From contig JABHTG010000057.1 in assembly GCA_018697205.1 (NCBI GenBank), positions 124,001 through 188,000 of the forward strand: a stretch of 64,000 nt of DNA, read 5' to 3'. Positions 35,401 through 43,232 of the stretch are shown here, piece after piece; position 1 is the stretch's first letter; each line of letters starts with the position of its first letter. Under the pieces are notes generated by a model. The model made no database searches and had not been told where the DNA came from. It worked only from the letters and a program-made list of their open reading frames with translations. This stretch comes from Nitrospina sp. GTDB taxonomy: Bacteria; Nitrospinota; Nitrospinia; Nitrospinales; VA-1. A program made the position numbers and the translations under genes.

Positions 35401-36575
35401 GTCAATTAAAGGCAACTCTTTTGACAAACCGTGGTATTTCTCAAGTTCTCGACTGGTCGACAGAGGTAAACCAAAAGCTTAGCCAAATCAAGTGGGTCAA
35501 AATTAAATATTTAGTTTCGCCATCGATACACGCAAACAACTCCTGCTGGCTTAAATTATTTTTTTTAAGCTCAAATCAAAAATTCGAAAAAACTATCTGT
35601 ACCAAAAGTTACGATGGTGAAATTTGGATACCTGTCACCAATTACTTTACAAACAAAACTCTTAAGTCCATTCATTGGACAGCCCAGGTAGACAACCAAA
35701 AAAAACCTCTTCCACTTTTTGTGACTCTTGATCTAACTATGTCTATACACGGTTTAAGCATTGACACTATCCGCAATAACACCGTAATAACTCCAATAGT
35801 GGAAGTGGAAGGTAAAAGAATTCTACCTGTGTTCTTAAAAAATCTTCCGGCCAATAAGGCGGCTAATCTTGATAGCTGGTGGGACTTGGGTGTTATATCC
35901 ACAAATCCAAAATTCGACTTTAATACAAACCTTCGTTTGCTGACTTCCCCTTATTTGTCGACACAAAATCTTTTTCTGGAAAGAGTCACAGCTGCTACTA
36001 GTTTAAGAAAACTTACATTTAAAGAAAAAAATTCCCCAACCCCAAACTCACCGGCTATTCAAATTAGCATCTGGGAAAGACTCTTTATTATTTTTATTTC
36101 AATTTTTGTTTTTGCATGGGCTGCGAATACCAGAAAAGTAAAAGAACATTCATATAAGTTTTTTTCGGTTATGTTAACCGTTATTCGATTATCAAAAATT
36201 GAAAAATATCCTCACCTATACCTTCTAATAGCAGCGACAGTATATTTTCTTGGGCTACTCACAACACTAAGACCATACCAAAGTCAGCTTTATACTTTGG
36301 GAGCAATTATTTCCTCTTTGGCATCATATAATTTTGCGAAGCTTAATTACTACAAAGTTGCTAATTCCTTACCACCGTCTTTGGAGAAAATTTTCACTCA
36401 AAAAGAAATGTTACTAACCAGTCTGTTTTTATTTTTTCTGACTACGGCTTCCTTTTTAAAAATAATAACTTTAGATCAAGTGGCAGAACAAGCTACAATC
36501 ATAGGGTTTATTATGCTATGTAGCGTAATTTACCTACGAATGTTTAAGCCCTTCAAAGAAACCCATAACCTATAG
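32439..36575 (+). CDS. Giant envelope protein with tandem modules and C-terminal membrane domain
   Basis: 1378 residues; family not recognised. A signal peptide or anchor (residues 6-24) leads into about 1190 extracytoplasmic residues rich in beta patterns. Two homologous modules lie in tandem at about 209-370 and 389-532: both start YLxKxxxGxPxxPxWRYxQD, continue with a DLxxIxxxDxIxxx strand and end in xPLKTIxFFxxxD-like (PIQSIKFFQND / PLKTIQFFKLPD). They resemble carbohydrate-binding or F5/8-type beta-sandwich repeats, by pattern only. The last 165 residues hold about five membrane helices (from IWERLFIIFISIFVFAW). It lies between a DUF2079 gene and the flippase gene, suggesting a structural or assembly role in the surface glycan. 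Confidence 0.7.
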   Translation: MNFKKKYFLFFYLITFFIFLPSFGLTENLTLGKTKLIKKEDEVKKYNLSAKVIPIQPLFRLEKTSSLNWSKDIQSPSSNWKGKHSEYNWKPDDHMAFINIPLHNNFTKEDKTPKSLDGIQIEYHDLFPENPSQFSLEMDVLDKETTGTEVNKSIWKNKSVIATSKQLSSNIDKARTVRDLSLESLSSFWRPGFMTAKEDLFSAPMKKKNSIYLFKRSLGLPFKPTWRYIQDDMIAENYGDHTVVQRRFHMDLRFIEFIDIVFRDDATEIDLQNFRCNFRIAYAKSPKTLKVVPHYKLAHGFNYAESTNQILSIGGKKTIRFNIGSFVRNAYKNKNVVFLKEMIIFLPGLTDQVLFKRPIQSIKFFQNDQTKQRIPETFLDISSTQWVKKDIVYLLKHEMGFPTPPNWRYSQDKKFSVFERALHKDLHEIKSMDFILNKGVTIPDKIFCQLQVGFSNRPFPSKTINCNNLSKEIKTIDGQRLLRIQIHDLVHQFYAQGKKRVFLEGLTFYLAGSINYYIENPPLKTIQFFKLPDHESRKICFNSSKTCSQTEFLSRTHKRYIVNMAMMSELIGPSAKLTGLTLKIKPQIAKAPSGFKLIKARATLRTKNNKLHLNDGKDLVRRWGGPFYDLSKHRDLIEKVRVNTFYSFQSIDKNISYESGISRNSDITIFSSKNTLHRLRNSREGINCDFIFFSKDATLFLELPSIGPFLESRLVQLDIKTDGPFNLVPTDPLMSWSQSDGRIRFQLKKGTTPKFKINVSSDFSNTSLRDNLLLNFKQASSKSIASFETRGLINIKKVKVHGMSPFSQDLTVSFSKPNSSSSNKPTKVVQSGGMKISTQKYFDKWNLTNKGLLLEGNGKWIEIDWKLNSRLHKNSRFFLKTSKNTDSVLSSKITPFSGGQPLPPIKALLNQPIQLGSSIPGNIDSLKIHLKLNEKPFKLILKEMAIFEPISASTDQIIDLSSFFHTSLPLTPSKVKNVLPSEVSVKKGQLKATLLTNRGISQVLDWSTEVNQKLSQIKWVKIKYLVSPSIHANNSCWLKLFFLSSNQKFEKTICTKSYDGEIWIPVTNYFTNKTLKSIHWTAQVDNQKKPLPLFVTLDLTMSIHGLSIDTIRNNTVITPIVEVEGKRILPVFLKNLPANKAANLDSWWDLGVISTNPKFDFNTNLRLLTSPYLSTQNLFLERVTAATSLRKLTFKEKNSPTPNSPAIQISIWERLFIIFISIFVFAWAANTRKVKEHSYKFFSVMLTVIRLSKIEKYPHLYLLIAATVYFLGLLTTLRPYQSQLYTLGAIISSLASYNFAKLNYYKVANSLPPSLEKIFTQKEMLLTSLFLFFLTTASFLKIITLDQVAEQATIIGFIMLCSVIYLRMFKPFKETHNL

Positions 36576-36617
36576 CTCTCTCAAGTGATAATAAATATCT
36601 AGAAAACAAAACCTCCA

Positions 36618-37874
36618 ATGCGTAGATTTATTCGTAACAATATTATCATTCTAGCTTTCTTTAATTCCGCTAGTGTATTTAATTATCTTTTTCAAGTGGT
36701 TGTGGGAAGATCAATATCAACTATTGATTATGGTATTTTTAATTCTCTTTTTGCAATGGTTAGTATTTTCTCAGCTCCTGTATCCATTCTGCATATCGTT
36801 TTTTCTAGATTCATAGTCAACCTATCTCTATCCGGAATGGGAAAAGTCAAAACCCTACTCGTTAAAAGTTTTAAAATTATGCTCGTATTTTCGGGAGTGA
36901 TCCTTTTAAGTGGAATTGTAGCAATTCCTTTGATAAAAGATTTTTTCCACATAGAAGAGGCAACCCCCATACTTTTGCTTCTTGCTACAATTTGCTTCTC
37001 GTTATTATTCCCTATCCCGTTTGCAATACTTGAAGGTTTGCATAGGTTTACACGGTTGGGCATAGGCTCAGGTTGTTCTCCATTAACTAGATTTTTAGGT
37101 GCCCTCCTTTTTGTGACAGTATTAGGGTGGGGAGTCAATGGAGCTTTATTAACTGCATCGGTTGCCAGCGCTTTTACCCTTGCATTTGGCATATGGAGCC
37201 TAAAAGATATTCTCAAAAGTTCTTCCGAATCGTTGCCCGACGGGATGTTTCGCGATATGGCAAGGTATTCTGGACCAGTTCTAATCGCCACAACTATGAC
37301 TATGGTTTTAGGAAATATCGATATCTCTTTAGTAAGACACTATTGCACACCGGAAGAAGCAGGCCTCTATGCTACTGCAGCAATTTTAGGAAGAATTGCC
37401 TTATTTCTTCCAAGTACCCTGCTCACAGTACTTTTTCCTTCTATAGCTAAGGCACGAGAATTAGGAGAAAAAGATAAATATCTACTTTGGACAAGTTTAT
37501 CCTTAACTGCCTTTTTAGCATTAGCGGTAGTTCTTTTATTTAACCTCTGGCCTGAACAGTTAATATCTCTTTTTTTAGGGGATAAACACCGAGAAGCTGC
37601 ATCGCTTCTTAAAATTATTTCAATAGCTATGGGTATTCTTTCACTAGCTAATGTCATAGTTTCATATAGCCTAGCTAGGTCTAACTACGATTTCCTCTTC
37701 CCTCTTGTTGCAGGCGTTATACTAATGATTATTCTTATACTAAACTACCATGATACAGCGACAACCATTGCTTACATTATGCTCTTATCTGTTAGCTCTA
37801 TATTCATAATAATTTTTGTACAACTTTTTTTTAAAACAATTAACGCATCAACTGCAACTCAAAAAAGAATATAA
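36618..37874 (+). CDS. Wzx-type oligosaccharide-lipid flippase
   Basis: 418 residues with about twelve evenly spread membrane helices and no large loop, as in MVF-superfamily polysaccharide exporters. The start NSASVFNYLFQVVVGRSISTIDYGIFNSLFA is typical of the family's first two helices, and DISLVRHYCTPEEAGLYATA matches the conserved stretch before helix 8. It would flip the undecaprenyl-linked glycan from the cytoplasmic to the periplasmic face. It is the last gene of the surface-glycan locus. No clear Wzy polymerase or WaaL ligase is identifiable, although one of the multi-membrane proteins in the locus may take that role. Confidence 0.88.
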   Translation: MRRFIRNNIIILAFFNSASVFNYLFQVVVGRSISTIDYGIFNSLFAMVSIFSAPVSILHIVFSRFIVNLSLSGMGKVKTLLVKSFKIMLVFSGVILLSGIVAIPLIKDFFHIEEATPILLLLATICFSLLFPIPFAILEGLHRFTRLGIGSGCSPLTRFLGALLFVTVLGWGVNGALLTASVASAFTLAFGIWSLKDILKSSSESLPDGMFRDMARYSGPVLIATTMTMVLGNIDISLVRHYCTPEEAGLYATAAILGRIALFLPSTLLTVLFPSIAKARELGEKDKYLLWTSLSLTAFLALAVVLLFNLWPEQLISLFLGDKHREAASLLKIISIAMGILSLANVIVSYSLARSNYDFLFPLVAGVILMIILILNYHDTATTIAYIMLLSVSSIFIIIFVQLFFKTINASTATQKRI

Positions 37875-37959
37875 CAAAACATCAAAACTTTTTCGGAGTT
37901 TCAAAATAAATAAAAATTTTATTTAACAAAAATATCTAGCTCTTTGTAATGGCTACTTT

Positions 37960-38751
37960 TTAAGGGCCGGGAAGAAGCGTTAATGTAGCTCCAATCGCTC
38001 TATAAACGAACAATCCCAACCATTCTCGGATTCCTAGGGAAAGTCTCCCAATTTCTCTAAAATCAAACTTCAAACTAAAGTGCTTAGTTGTTTGAAAATC
38101 TACAGGATAAGGAATAATATTCCAACCAGCCTTTCTAAAAAGTCCAACTGCTCGCGGCATATGAAATGCAGAAGTAACTAGTATCCAGCGTTGACCAGGG
38201 ATTGGCTTAATTAACGCATATGAATTCAAAGCATTCTCCTCTGTATTTTTTGAATCCGATTCAAACGTTACTCTCCCTGAGTCCAGACCAATTTGATTGA
38301 AAATCTTGCGAGCCGTATCTGCAGGCTTATATTTCTGTTCAGTTAAAGATCCAGACCCTCCTGAAAACAACAAAACTGCATCTGGATAAGTATGCGCCAA
38401 CCAGGCAAAGGTGGTCAAACGTTCTCCCCCATCATAAACTGATGGTTGACCTCGTGCTGCTGTAACAGAAACATTCTCTGCTCCTGCAAGAACAATTATT
38501 CCGTCTACTACGCTTGGTAATTCTTTAGGAATAGGAAAACGATCCTCTAGAGGACGTAAAATCCAGGATGAAAAAGGAAGAATAGAAACCAGAGTAATAA
38601 TAAAAACAGTTGCCCCAATCAAAATACGGCCTTGTTTATTATACCGAGTCCATAATAAACCAGTGCTCAAGATCAACAAAAAGAGTAATAATGTTTCCGG
38701 AGCAATAAAAGCCCACATAATTTTTGACATAACCCAAAAAAGACTTTCCAT
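37960..38751 (-). CDS. ElyC/SanA/YdcF-like DUF218 membrane protein
   Basis: 263 residues from the ATG at 38751; the track's TTG four codons earlier is possible but also lacks a good ribosome site. Two N-terminal membrane helices are followed by a DUF218 domain: GIIVLAGAENVS, LLFSGGSGSLTEQK, VTFESDSKNTEENALNSYALI and WILVTSAFHMPRAVGLFRKAGW. This matches E. coli ElyC, which affects the undecaprenyl-phosphate carrier and peptidoglycan assembly at low temperature. It sits convergently at the end of the glycan locus, so a link to lipid-carrier supply is reasonable but unproven. The gene lies just beyond the terminator of the tRNA operon. Confidence 0.82.
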   Translation of the reverse strand: MESLFWVMSKIMWAFIAPETLLLFLLILSTGLLWTRYNKQGRILIGATVFIITLVSILPFSSWILRPLEDRFPIPKELPSVVDGIIVLAGAENVSVTAARGQPSVYDGGERLTTFAWLAHTYPDAVLLFSGGSGSLTEQKYKPADTARKIFNQIGLDSGRVTFESDSKNTEENALNSYALIKPIPGQRWILVTSAFHMPRAVGLFRKAGWNIIPYPVDFQTTKHFSLKFDFREIGRLSLGIREWLGLFVYRAIGATLTLLPGP

Positions 38752-38786
38752 TTCACTGATCAATTTTCATTGATTAAAGAATAGGT

Positions 38787-38816
38787 TAAAAATATTCTTG
38801 CGTACCACAAGAATAT
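38787..38816 (-). terminator. Intrinsic terminator of the tRNA operon
   Basis: Read on the minus strand, ATATTCTTG, a 7-base loop and CAAGAATAT form a 9-bp stem followed at once by TTTTT. It lies about 140 bases downstream of tRNA-Glu and just before the DUF218 gene, so it separates the two units. Confidence 0.55.
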
Positions 38817-38952
38817 AGTCAGTTTTTATCAAAAGTATTTTTTAAAATACACAAAAGAATGTTTTAGAAGGCCTAAAAATATTATCTTTTTCTAAAAAAT
38901 TAAGCCAAAAAAAACATCACAGGCCTTTTAGATTTTTTTAGAAACCAAAAAG

Positions 38953-39030
38953 TGGCGTCCCCAGGGGGATTCGAACCCCCGTCGCCGCCGTGAAAGGGCG
39001 GTGTCCTGGGCCAGGCTAGACGATGGGGAC
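38953..39030 (-). tRNA. tRNA-Glu (anticodon UUC)
   Basis: On the minus strand the sequence starts GTCCCCATCGTCTAG, has an anticodon arm CCGCC-CTTTCAC-GGCGG with anticodon TTC, a T arm GGGGGTTCGAATCCCCC and ends TGGGGACG plus an encoded CCA. The 7-bp acceptor stem (GTCCCCA/TGGGGAC) is perfect. It lies 31 bases downstream of tRNA-Lys in the same orientation. Confidence 0.95.
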
Positions 39031-39061
39031 TTTTTCGGGAAATACCATAAAATAAGAAAAG

Positions 39062-39134
39062 TGAGCCGCGAAGGGATCGAACCTTCGACCACTTGATTAA
39101 AAGTCAAGTGCTCTACCAACTGAGCTAGCGGCCC
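39062..39134 (-). tRNA. tRNA-Lys (anticodon UUU)
   Basis: On the minus strand it starts GGGCCGCTAGCTCAGTTGG, has an anticodon arm CTTGA-CTTTTAA-TCAAG with anticodon TTT, and a T arm CGAAGGTTCGATCCCTTCG. The acceptor stem GGGCCGC/GCGGCTC has one G-U pair; the discriminator is A and CCA is not encoded, unlike in the neighbouring tRNA-Glu. A TTGACA promoter lies just upstream. Confidence 0.95.
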
Positions 39135-39151
39135 ATAGTAAGCAAACGGAG

Positions 39152-39180
39152 AAACTAGCAAACCCATTGTAACATGTCAA
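39152..39180 (-). promoter_or_regulatory. Sigma-70-type promoter of the tRNA-Lys/Glu operon
   Basis: Minus strand: a perfect -35 TTGACA, a 17-base spacer ending in TGC, and -10 TAGTTT. The TGC just before gives an extended -10, which offsets the poor hexamer. The predicted start lies about 11 bases before the 5' end of tRNA-Lys. Confidence 0.5.
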
Positions 39181-39261
39181 TTATTTATTATCTTGATTTT
39201 AATAGAAACGACTAATATCATTAACTTTCACACGAACTAACCTATATCGAAAGGTCTTTAG

Positions 39262-40179
39262 TTGGAAAAAACAGAAAAAATTTGGCTCGATGGGAAGCTT
39301 GTACCATGGGGTGAAGCTAATGTGCATATCCTTACCCACACACTTCACTATGGATTAGGCGTTTTTGAAGGTATTCGTTGCTACCAAACAAAAAAGAAAA
39401 AACCTGCTATTTTTCGTTTACACGAACATGTAGATCGTTTATTTAACTCCGCTGTAGTATTGGGAATCGATATCCCATTTTCACCGGAAGAAATTTTTAC
39501 GGCTATCCAGCTTGTTGTACGAAAAAACAAATTAAAGGAATGTTATATTCGCCCGATAGTTTTTCTAGGGCATAACCAAATGGGCCTTAACCCAAGCGGC
39601 GTTGATGTTCGTGTTGCTATTGCTGCCTGGCCATGGGGGACCTACCTAGGCGATGAAGGAATCAGCAATGGCATTCGCTCTCGGATTTCATCATTTACAA
39701 GACATCACGTTAATATAACTATGACTCGAGCTAAAGCCTGTGGACATTACGTTAACTCAATCCTTGCTAAAACTGAAGCTGTTCGTGATGGATACGATGA
39801 GGCAATATTGCTAGACCCTCAAGGATACGTATCAGAAGGCTCTGGCGAGAATATATTTCTTTTATCCAAAGGTCGCCTTAAAACTCCAGCATTGTCATGT
39901 TCCAATCTGGAAGGAATCACTCGTGATTCTGTCTTTGATATCGCAAAACATTTAAAAATTGAAGTAGAAGAAGGCCTTATTACCAGGGATGAGCTTTATC
40001 TAGCCAATGAAGTTTTTCTAACTGGGACTGCAGCTGAAATTACACCTGTTCGAGAAATTGATAATCGTAAAATTGGTATTGGGAAAAGAGGAAAAACCAC
40101 AGCCCGTATTCAAAAAATGTTTTTCGAAATCGTTCAAGGTAATCATACTAAGTTTAACAAATGGCTATCTGAAGCATAA
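39262..40179 (+). CDS. ilvE: Branched-chain amino acid aminotransferase
   Basis: 305 residues from a TTG start; AAAGG lies seven bases upstream and no ATG precedes the fold-type IV core. It opens [36 protein letters not shown], the class IV aminotransferase signature start. K158 in [12 protein letters not shown] is the PLP lysine; the usual GNY reads GHY here. [14 protein letters not shown] and [17 protein letters not shown] bind cofactor and substrate. It transfers the amino group between glutamate and the 2-keto acids of Val, Leu and Ile in the cytoplasm. The gene stands alone between the tRNA operon and the FmdB gene (80-base gap), not in an ilv operon. Confidence 0.93.
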   Translation: MEKTEKIWLDGKLVPWGEANVHILTHTLHYGLGVFEGIRCYQTKKKKPAIFRLHEHVDRLFNSAVVLGIDIPFSPEEIFTAIQLVVRKNKLKECYIRPIVFLGHNQMGLNPSGVDVRVAIAAWPWGTYLGDEGISNGIRSRISSFTRHHVNITMTRAKACGHYVNSILAKTEAVRDGYDEAILLDPQGYVSEGSGENIFLLSKGRLKTPALSCSNLEGITRDSVFDIAKHLKIEVEEGLITRDELYLANEVFLTGTAAEITPVREIDNRKIGIGKRGKTTARIQKMFFEIVQGNHTKFNKWLSEA

Positions 40180-40259
40180 TTTTCACCCTAAATAATTTTA
40201 ATAAAATTGGCTTCTAAACAAGCGAGAAAAAATTTATTTAATTAAGGAGCCATCACTCG

Positions 40260-40646
40260 ATGCCTATTTATGAATATGAATGTGAAAAATGCAAGACTGT
40301 GTTTGAGGCTATGCAATCGGTTTCAGCTAAACCATTAAAAATATGCAATAAATCTAGTTGTAAAGGAAAAGTGCATCGTTTAGTTTCCGCCTCTGGATTT
40401 ATCTTCAAAGGGTCTGGTTGGTTCACTTCAGAGTATCCGTCAGATGCCAGAAAAAAAGGATGGGAATCTGAAGGCAAGGGTTCCGCAGCTCCCAACAGTA
40501 AAGAAGCTGAATCTAGTGAAAAAAAACCTGCGCCTAAAACAACTGTCTCTGATGAAAAAACAACCGCTAAACCAGCTCCAAAAAAATCTACCCAAAAAAA
40601 CCCGTATTCAAAGGGTAAAAAACCCAGTACAAAAACCTCCACCTAA
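40260..40646 (+). CDS. FmdB-family zinc ribbon protein with basic tail
   Basis: 128 residues with AAGGAG before the ATG. The N-terminal 60 residues are an FmdB/CxxC_CxxC_SSSS domain: MPIYEYECEKCKTVFE, then CNKSSCKGKVHRLVS and GFIFKGSGWFTSEY. The two Cys pairs should bind one zinc. The remaining 65 residues are low-complexity Lys/Ser/Pro/Ala (EKKPAPKTTVSDEKTT, KKSTQKNPYSKGKKP), probably disordered and suited to contacting nucleic acid or acidic protein. It lies 16 bases before the histidine kinase gene. The family is often described as putative regulatory; its molecular role is unsettled. Confidence 0.88.
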   Translation: MPIYEYECEKCKTVFEAMQSVSAKPLKICNKSSCKGKVHRLVSASGFIFKGSGWFTSEYPSDARKKGWESEGKGSAAPNSKEAESSEKKPAPKTTVSDEKTTAKPAPKKSTQKNPYSKGKKPSTKTST

Positions 40647-40662
40647 CATCCACGGAGGCTAG

Positions 40663-41748
40663 ATGACAGAGCCTGAAAGTTTTTACAAAAATATTTTTGC
40701 CTCTCTTGCGGATGGTATTCTTATTTTTTCATCCGATCTTAAGGTAACCAAAGTTAACCAATCTGCGGAAGAAATTTTTCAGCGCTCAAAAAATTCCTTT
40801 GAAGGAGAGCACCTTTCCAAACTATTCCCCAACCAACCAAATATAATTGAAAAAGCAAACTATTCTATTGTTTCTCAAATCTCATACCATCATGTCGAAG
40901 GTATTGGGTATCGAAAATCTATTAAAAAATCCTTCCCAGTCAATCTTACCTTTTCACCATTGGTAAAAAATAGCCCCAACATCACAGCGGGAATCATCCT
41001 AATACAGGACACAAGCCTACACCAAGAGCTTCAAGAAAATTCTCAGCAAACAGATCATTTATCCGCTCTAAGTTCCCTTACCTCTGGCATGGCGCATGAA
41101 ATTAGAAATCCTCTCAGTGGCATCAGAGGTTCAGCACAGCTACTTTTAAAAGATTTGAAAAATTCCGACCAACGTGAGTATATGGAAATCGTAATCGAAG
41201 AAGTAGATCGAATAGCTCGTCTAGTAAAAAAAATGATGGATCTAACCCGCCCAACTCTCCAAGATTTTAAACAGACTAATATCCATCAGGTACTGAAGGA
41301 AATTCTTATTCTTGAACAGGAAACTCTTGAAAGAAAAGAGGGTGTATTCATTCAAAGCTATGACCCTAGCCTCCCAACTATCAAAGCAAATAAAGATGAA
41401 CTAAAACAGGTATTTTTAAATTTAATTAAAAATGCTGTAGAAGCCTCACCCAAAGGGGGGCAAGTTCATATTTCCACTCTATATAATACTGACTACTCCT
41501 TTCGGAAAAAACAGGACTCCTTATCTCCACATAGCATAATTGTAAAGATTGTTGATTCTGGTCCAGGAATGACCGATGCTACCATGAAAAAAATATTCAC
41601 ACCTTTTTTTACAACAAAAAAAAGAGGCACTGGCTTGGGGATGGCAATCTCACTTAAGATTATAGAAAATCATAAAGGAAAAATAAAAATCACTTCAAAT
41701 GAAAGTATTGGAACAATAATCCAGGTATTTTTCCCAGTAAATAAATAA
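40663..41748 (+). CDS. NtrB-like PAS-domain sensor histidine kinase
   Basis: 361 residues, GGAGG five bases before the ATG. A PAS domain (residues about 8-125: ADGILIFSSDLKVTKVNQSAEEIF) precedes the HisKA domain with H145 in SGMAHEIRNPLSGIRG, the phospho-accepting His. The ATPase domain has QVFLNLIKNAVEAS (N box), VDSGPGMTDATMKKIFTPFFTTK (G1/F box) and GTGLGMAIS (G2). There are no membrane helices, so it senses a cytoplasmic signal, like NtrB. The response regulator gene follows after 16 bases, so the pair should work together. The signal cannot be read from the sequence; NtrB itself uses PII, but the similarity is only domain-level. Confidence 0.9.
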   Translation: MTEPESFYKNIFASLADGILIFSSDLKVTKVNQSAEEIFQRSKNSFEGEHLSKLFPNQPNIIEKANYSIVSQISYHHVEGIGYRKSIKKSFPVNLTFSPLVKNSPNITAGIILIQDTSLHQELQENSQQTDHLSALSSLTSGMAHEIRNPLSGIRGSAQLLLKDLKNSDQREYMEIVIEEVDRIARLVKKMMDLTRPTLQDFKQTNIHQVLKEILILEQETLERKEGVFIQSYDPSLPTIKANKDELKQVFLNLIKNAVEASPKGGQVHISTLYNTDYSFRKKQDSLSPHSIIVKIVDSGPGMTDATMKKIFTPFFTTKKRGTGLGMAISLKIIENHKGKIKITSNESIGTIIQVFFPVNK

Positions 41749-41764
41749 ATGGTAGGATAGTCTA

Positions 41765-43222
41765 ATGAATAATACGAAAAAAATCCTTATTGTCGATGAT
41801 GAAGAAAATATTCGTCGGATATTTAAAAAAGCGCTTGAAAAAAGAAATTATATTGCCCATACCGCCCCAAATGCCGAAGACGCTATTCAAAAAATAAAAA
41901 GTCATGAATATCTTCTCATTTTTTCAGATATATTCATGGATGAGATGAGTGGACTTACCCTGATTAAAGAAGTTAAAAAAATTAACCCACAAATTGAAGT
42001 CGTTATTATGACTGCTCAAGATACTATGAATAACACTATCGAAGCCATGCGAATAGGTGCTTACGACTATATAAGCAAACCATTTGACTTTGAAGTTGTC
42101 TACTCGTTAATTACGAGAATTGAGTCAAATAGAGAAAACCAAGCTCCATCAAAACCAGAAATAATCGAAAAATTAGATGGCGGTCCTGTTGAATCAATTG
42201 TAGGCAAAAGTAAGGTAATGCACGATATTTTCAAAACTATCGGTAAGTCCGCCACATCTGACCTTTCGGTTCTAATTACAGGAGAAAGCGGCACTGGAAA
42301 AGAAATGATAGCTGAGGCAATGCATTATTACTCCAAGCGCAAAGAGTTGCCATTTGTTTGCATTAACTGTGCCGCTATCTCAAAGGAACTTCTTGAATCA
42401 GAGCTATTTGGGCATGAAAAGGGGTCTTTCACCGGAGCAATAGATCTCAAAAAAGGGAAATTCGAAATAGCTAAAGGAGGTACCCTTTTTTTAGATGAAA
42501 TTGGTGATATGGAACTCGCTCTTCAAGCAAAAATACTGCGCGTCCTTCAAAATAAAGATTTTTACCGTATTGGAGGAAAAGAAGTTCTTGAAGCAGATGT
42601 AAGAATCATTGCTGCTACCAATCAAAACCTAGAAGAACAGATGAAACAAAAACAATTCCGCGAGGACTTATTCCACAGGCTCAACGTTATTAATATTTCG
42701 ATACCACCACTTCGTGACCGAATGGAGGATGTGACACTTTTAGCAAACCATTTTTTAGATAAACACGCAACTGACTTATCGCAAGGAGAGATATACCTGG
42801 CTTTAGAAACTATAAAAATTCTTAATGATTATTCTTGGAGGGGAAATATTCGTGAGCTTGAAAACGTCATTAAGCGCGCTGTTGTTTTAGCTAGAACGGG
42901 ACCTATTCTTTCTGAACATCTTCCAGAGCATATAATATCAGAAAGTCTTAAAAGTACAGAAACAGATGGGATCATGGAAAATCACTTTAAACAATTAATT
43001 CATAAATATCTCCTAAAAAATCAAGATGCTCAGGATGGACATATATACGAGAGTATTATTCAACTGGTTGAAAGACAACTCATTGAAATCACTCTCGAAA
43101 AATACTCTGGGAAACAAGTCTCTGTAGCACAAGCACTTGGAATTAATCGTAACACTCTGAAACGAAAAATAGACGCGATGAAAATTGAGATAAAAAAAAT
43201 CAACCCAAATAACCTCGTATAA
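41765..43222 (+). CDS. NtrC-family sigma-54-dependent response regulator
   Basis: 485 residues. Receiver domain with ILIVDDEENIRRIF and phospho-acceptor D55 (FSDIFMDEMSG). The AAA+ domain has Walker A GESGTGKE, the sigma-54 contact loop as GSFTGA (Ala replaced by Ser, a known variant), Walker B GGTLFLDEIGDM, and the arginine-finger region FREDLFHRLNVI. A Fis-type helix-turn-helix ends the protein (YSGKQVSVAQALGINRNTLKRKI). It activates promoters that need sigma-54 once phosphorylated by the kinase encoded next to it. I looked for TGGCAC-N5-TTGC promoters in the larger gaps of this window and found no convincing one, so its targets are probably elsewhere. Confidence 0.93.
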   Translation: MNNTKKILIVDDEENIRRIFKKALEKRNYIAHTAPNAEDAIQKIKSHEYLLIFSDIFMDEMSGLTLIKEVKKINPQIEVVIMTAQDTMNNTIEAMRIGAYDYISKPFDFEVVYSLITRIESNRENQAPSKPEIIEKLDGGPVESIVGKSKVMHDIFKTIGKSATSDLSVLITGESGTGKEMIAEAMHYYSKRKELPFVCINCAAISKELLESELFGHEKGSFTGAIDLKKGKFEIAKGGTLFLDEIGDMELALQAKILRVLQNKDFYRIGGKEVLEADVRIIAATNQNLEEQMKQKQFREDLFHRLNVINISIPPLRDRMEDVTLLANHFLDKHATDLSQGEIYLALETIKILNDYSWRGNIRELENVIKRAVVLARTGPILSEHLPEHIISESLKSTETDGIMENHFKQLIHKYLLKNQDAQDGHIYESIIQLVERQLIEITLEKYSGKQVSVAQALGINRNTLKRKIDAMKIEIKKINPNNLV

Positions 43223-43232
43223 GGAAAATCTT

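Noticed and set aside
36728-37291. 187-residue minus-strand ORF
   Set aside because: Antisense shadow of the flippase gene, with no ribosome site and basic low-quality composition.
38928-39167. 79-residue minus-strand ORF
   Set aside because: It reads through the two tRNA genes, which explain the sequence fully.
40268-40642. 124-residue minus-strand ORF
   Set aside because: Antisense to the FmdB-type gene; its hydrophobic look comes from the reverse complement of Lys-rich codons.
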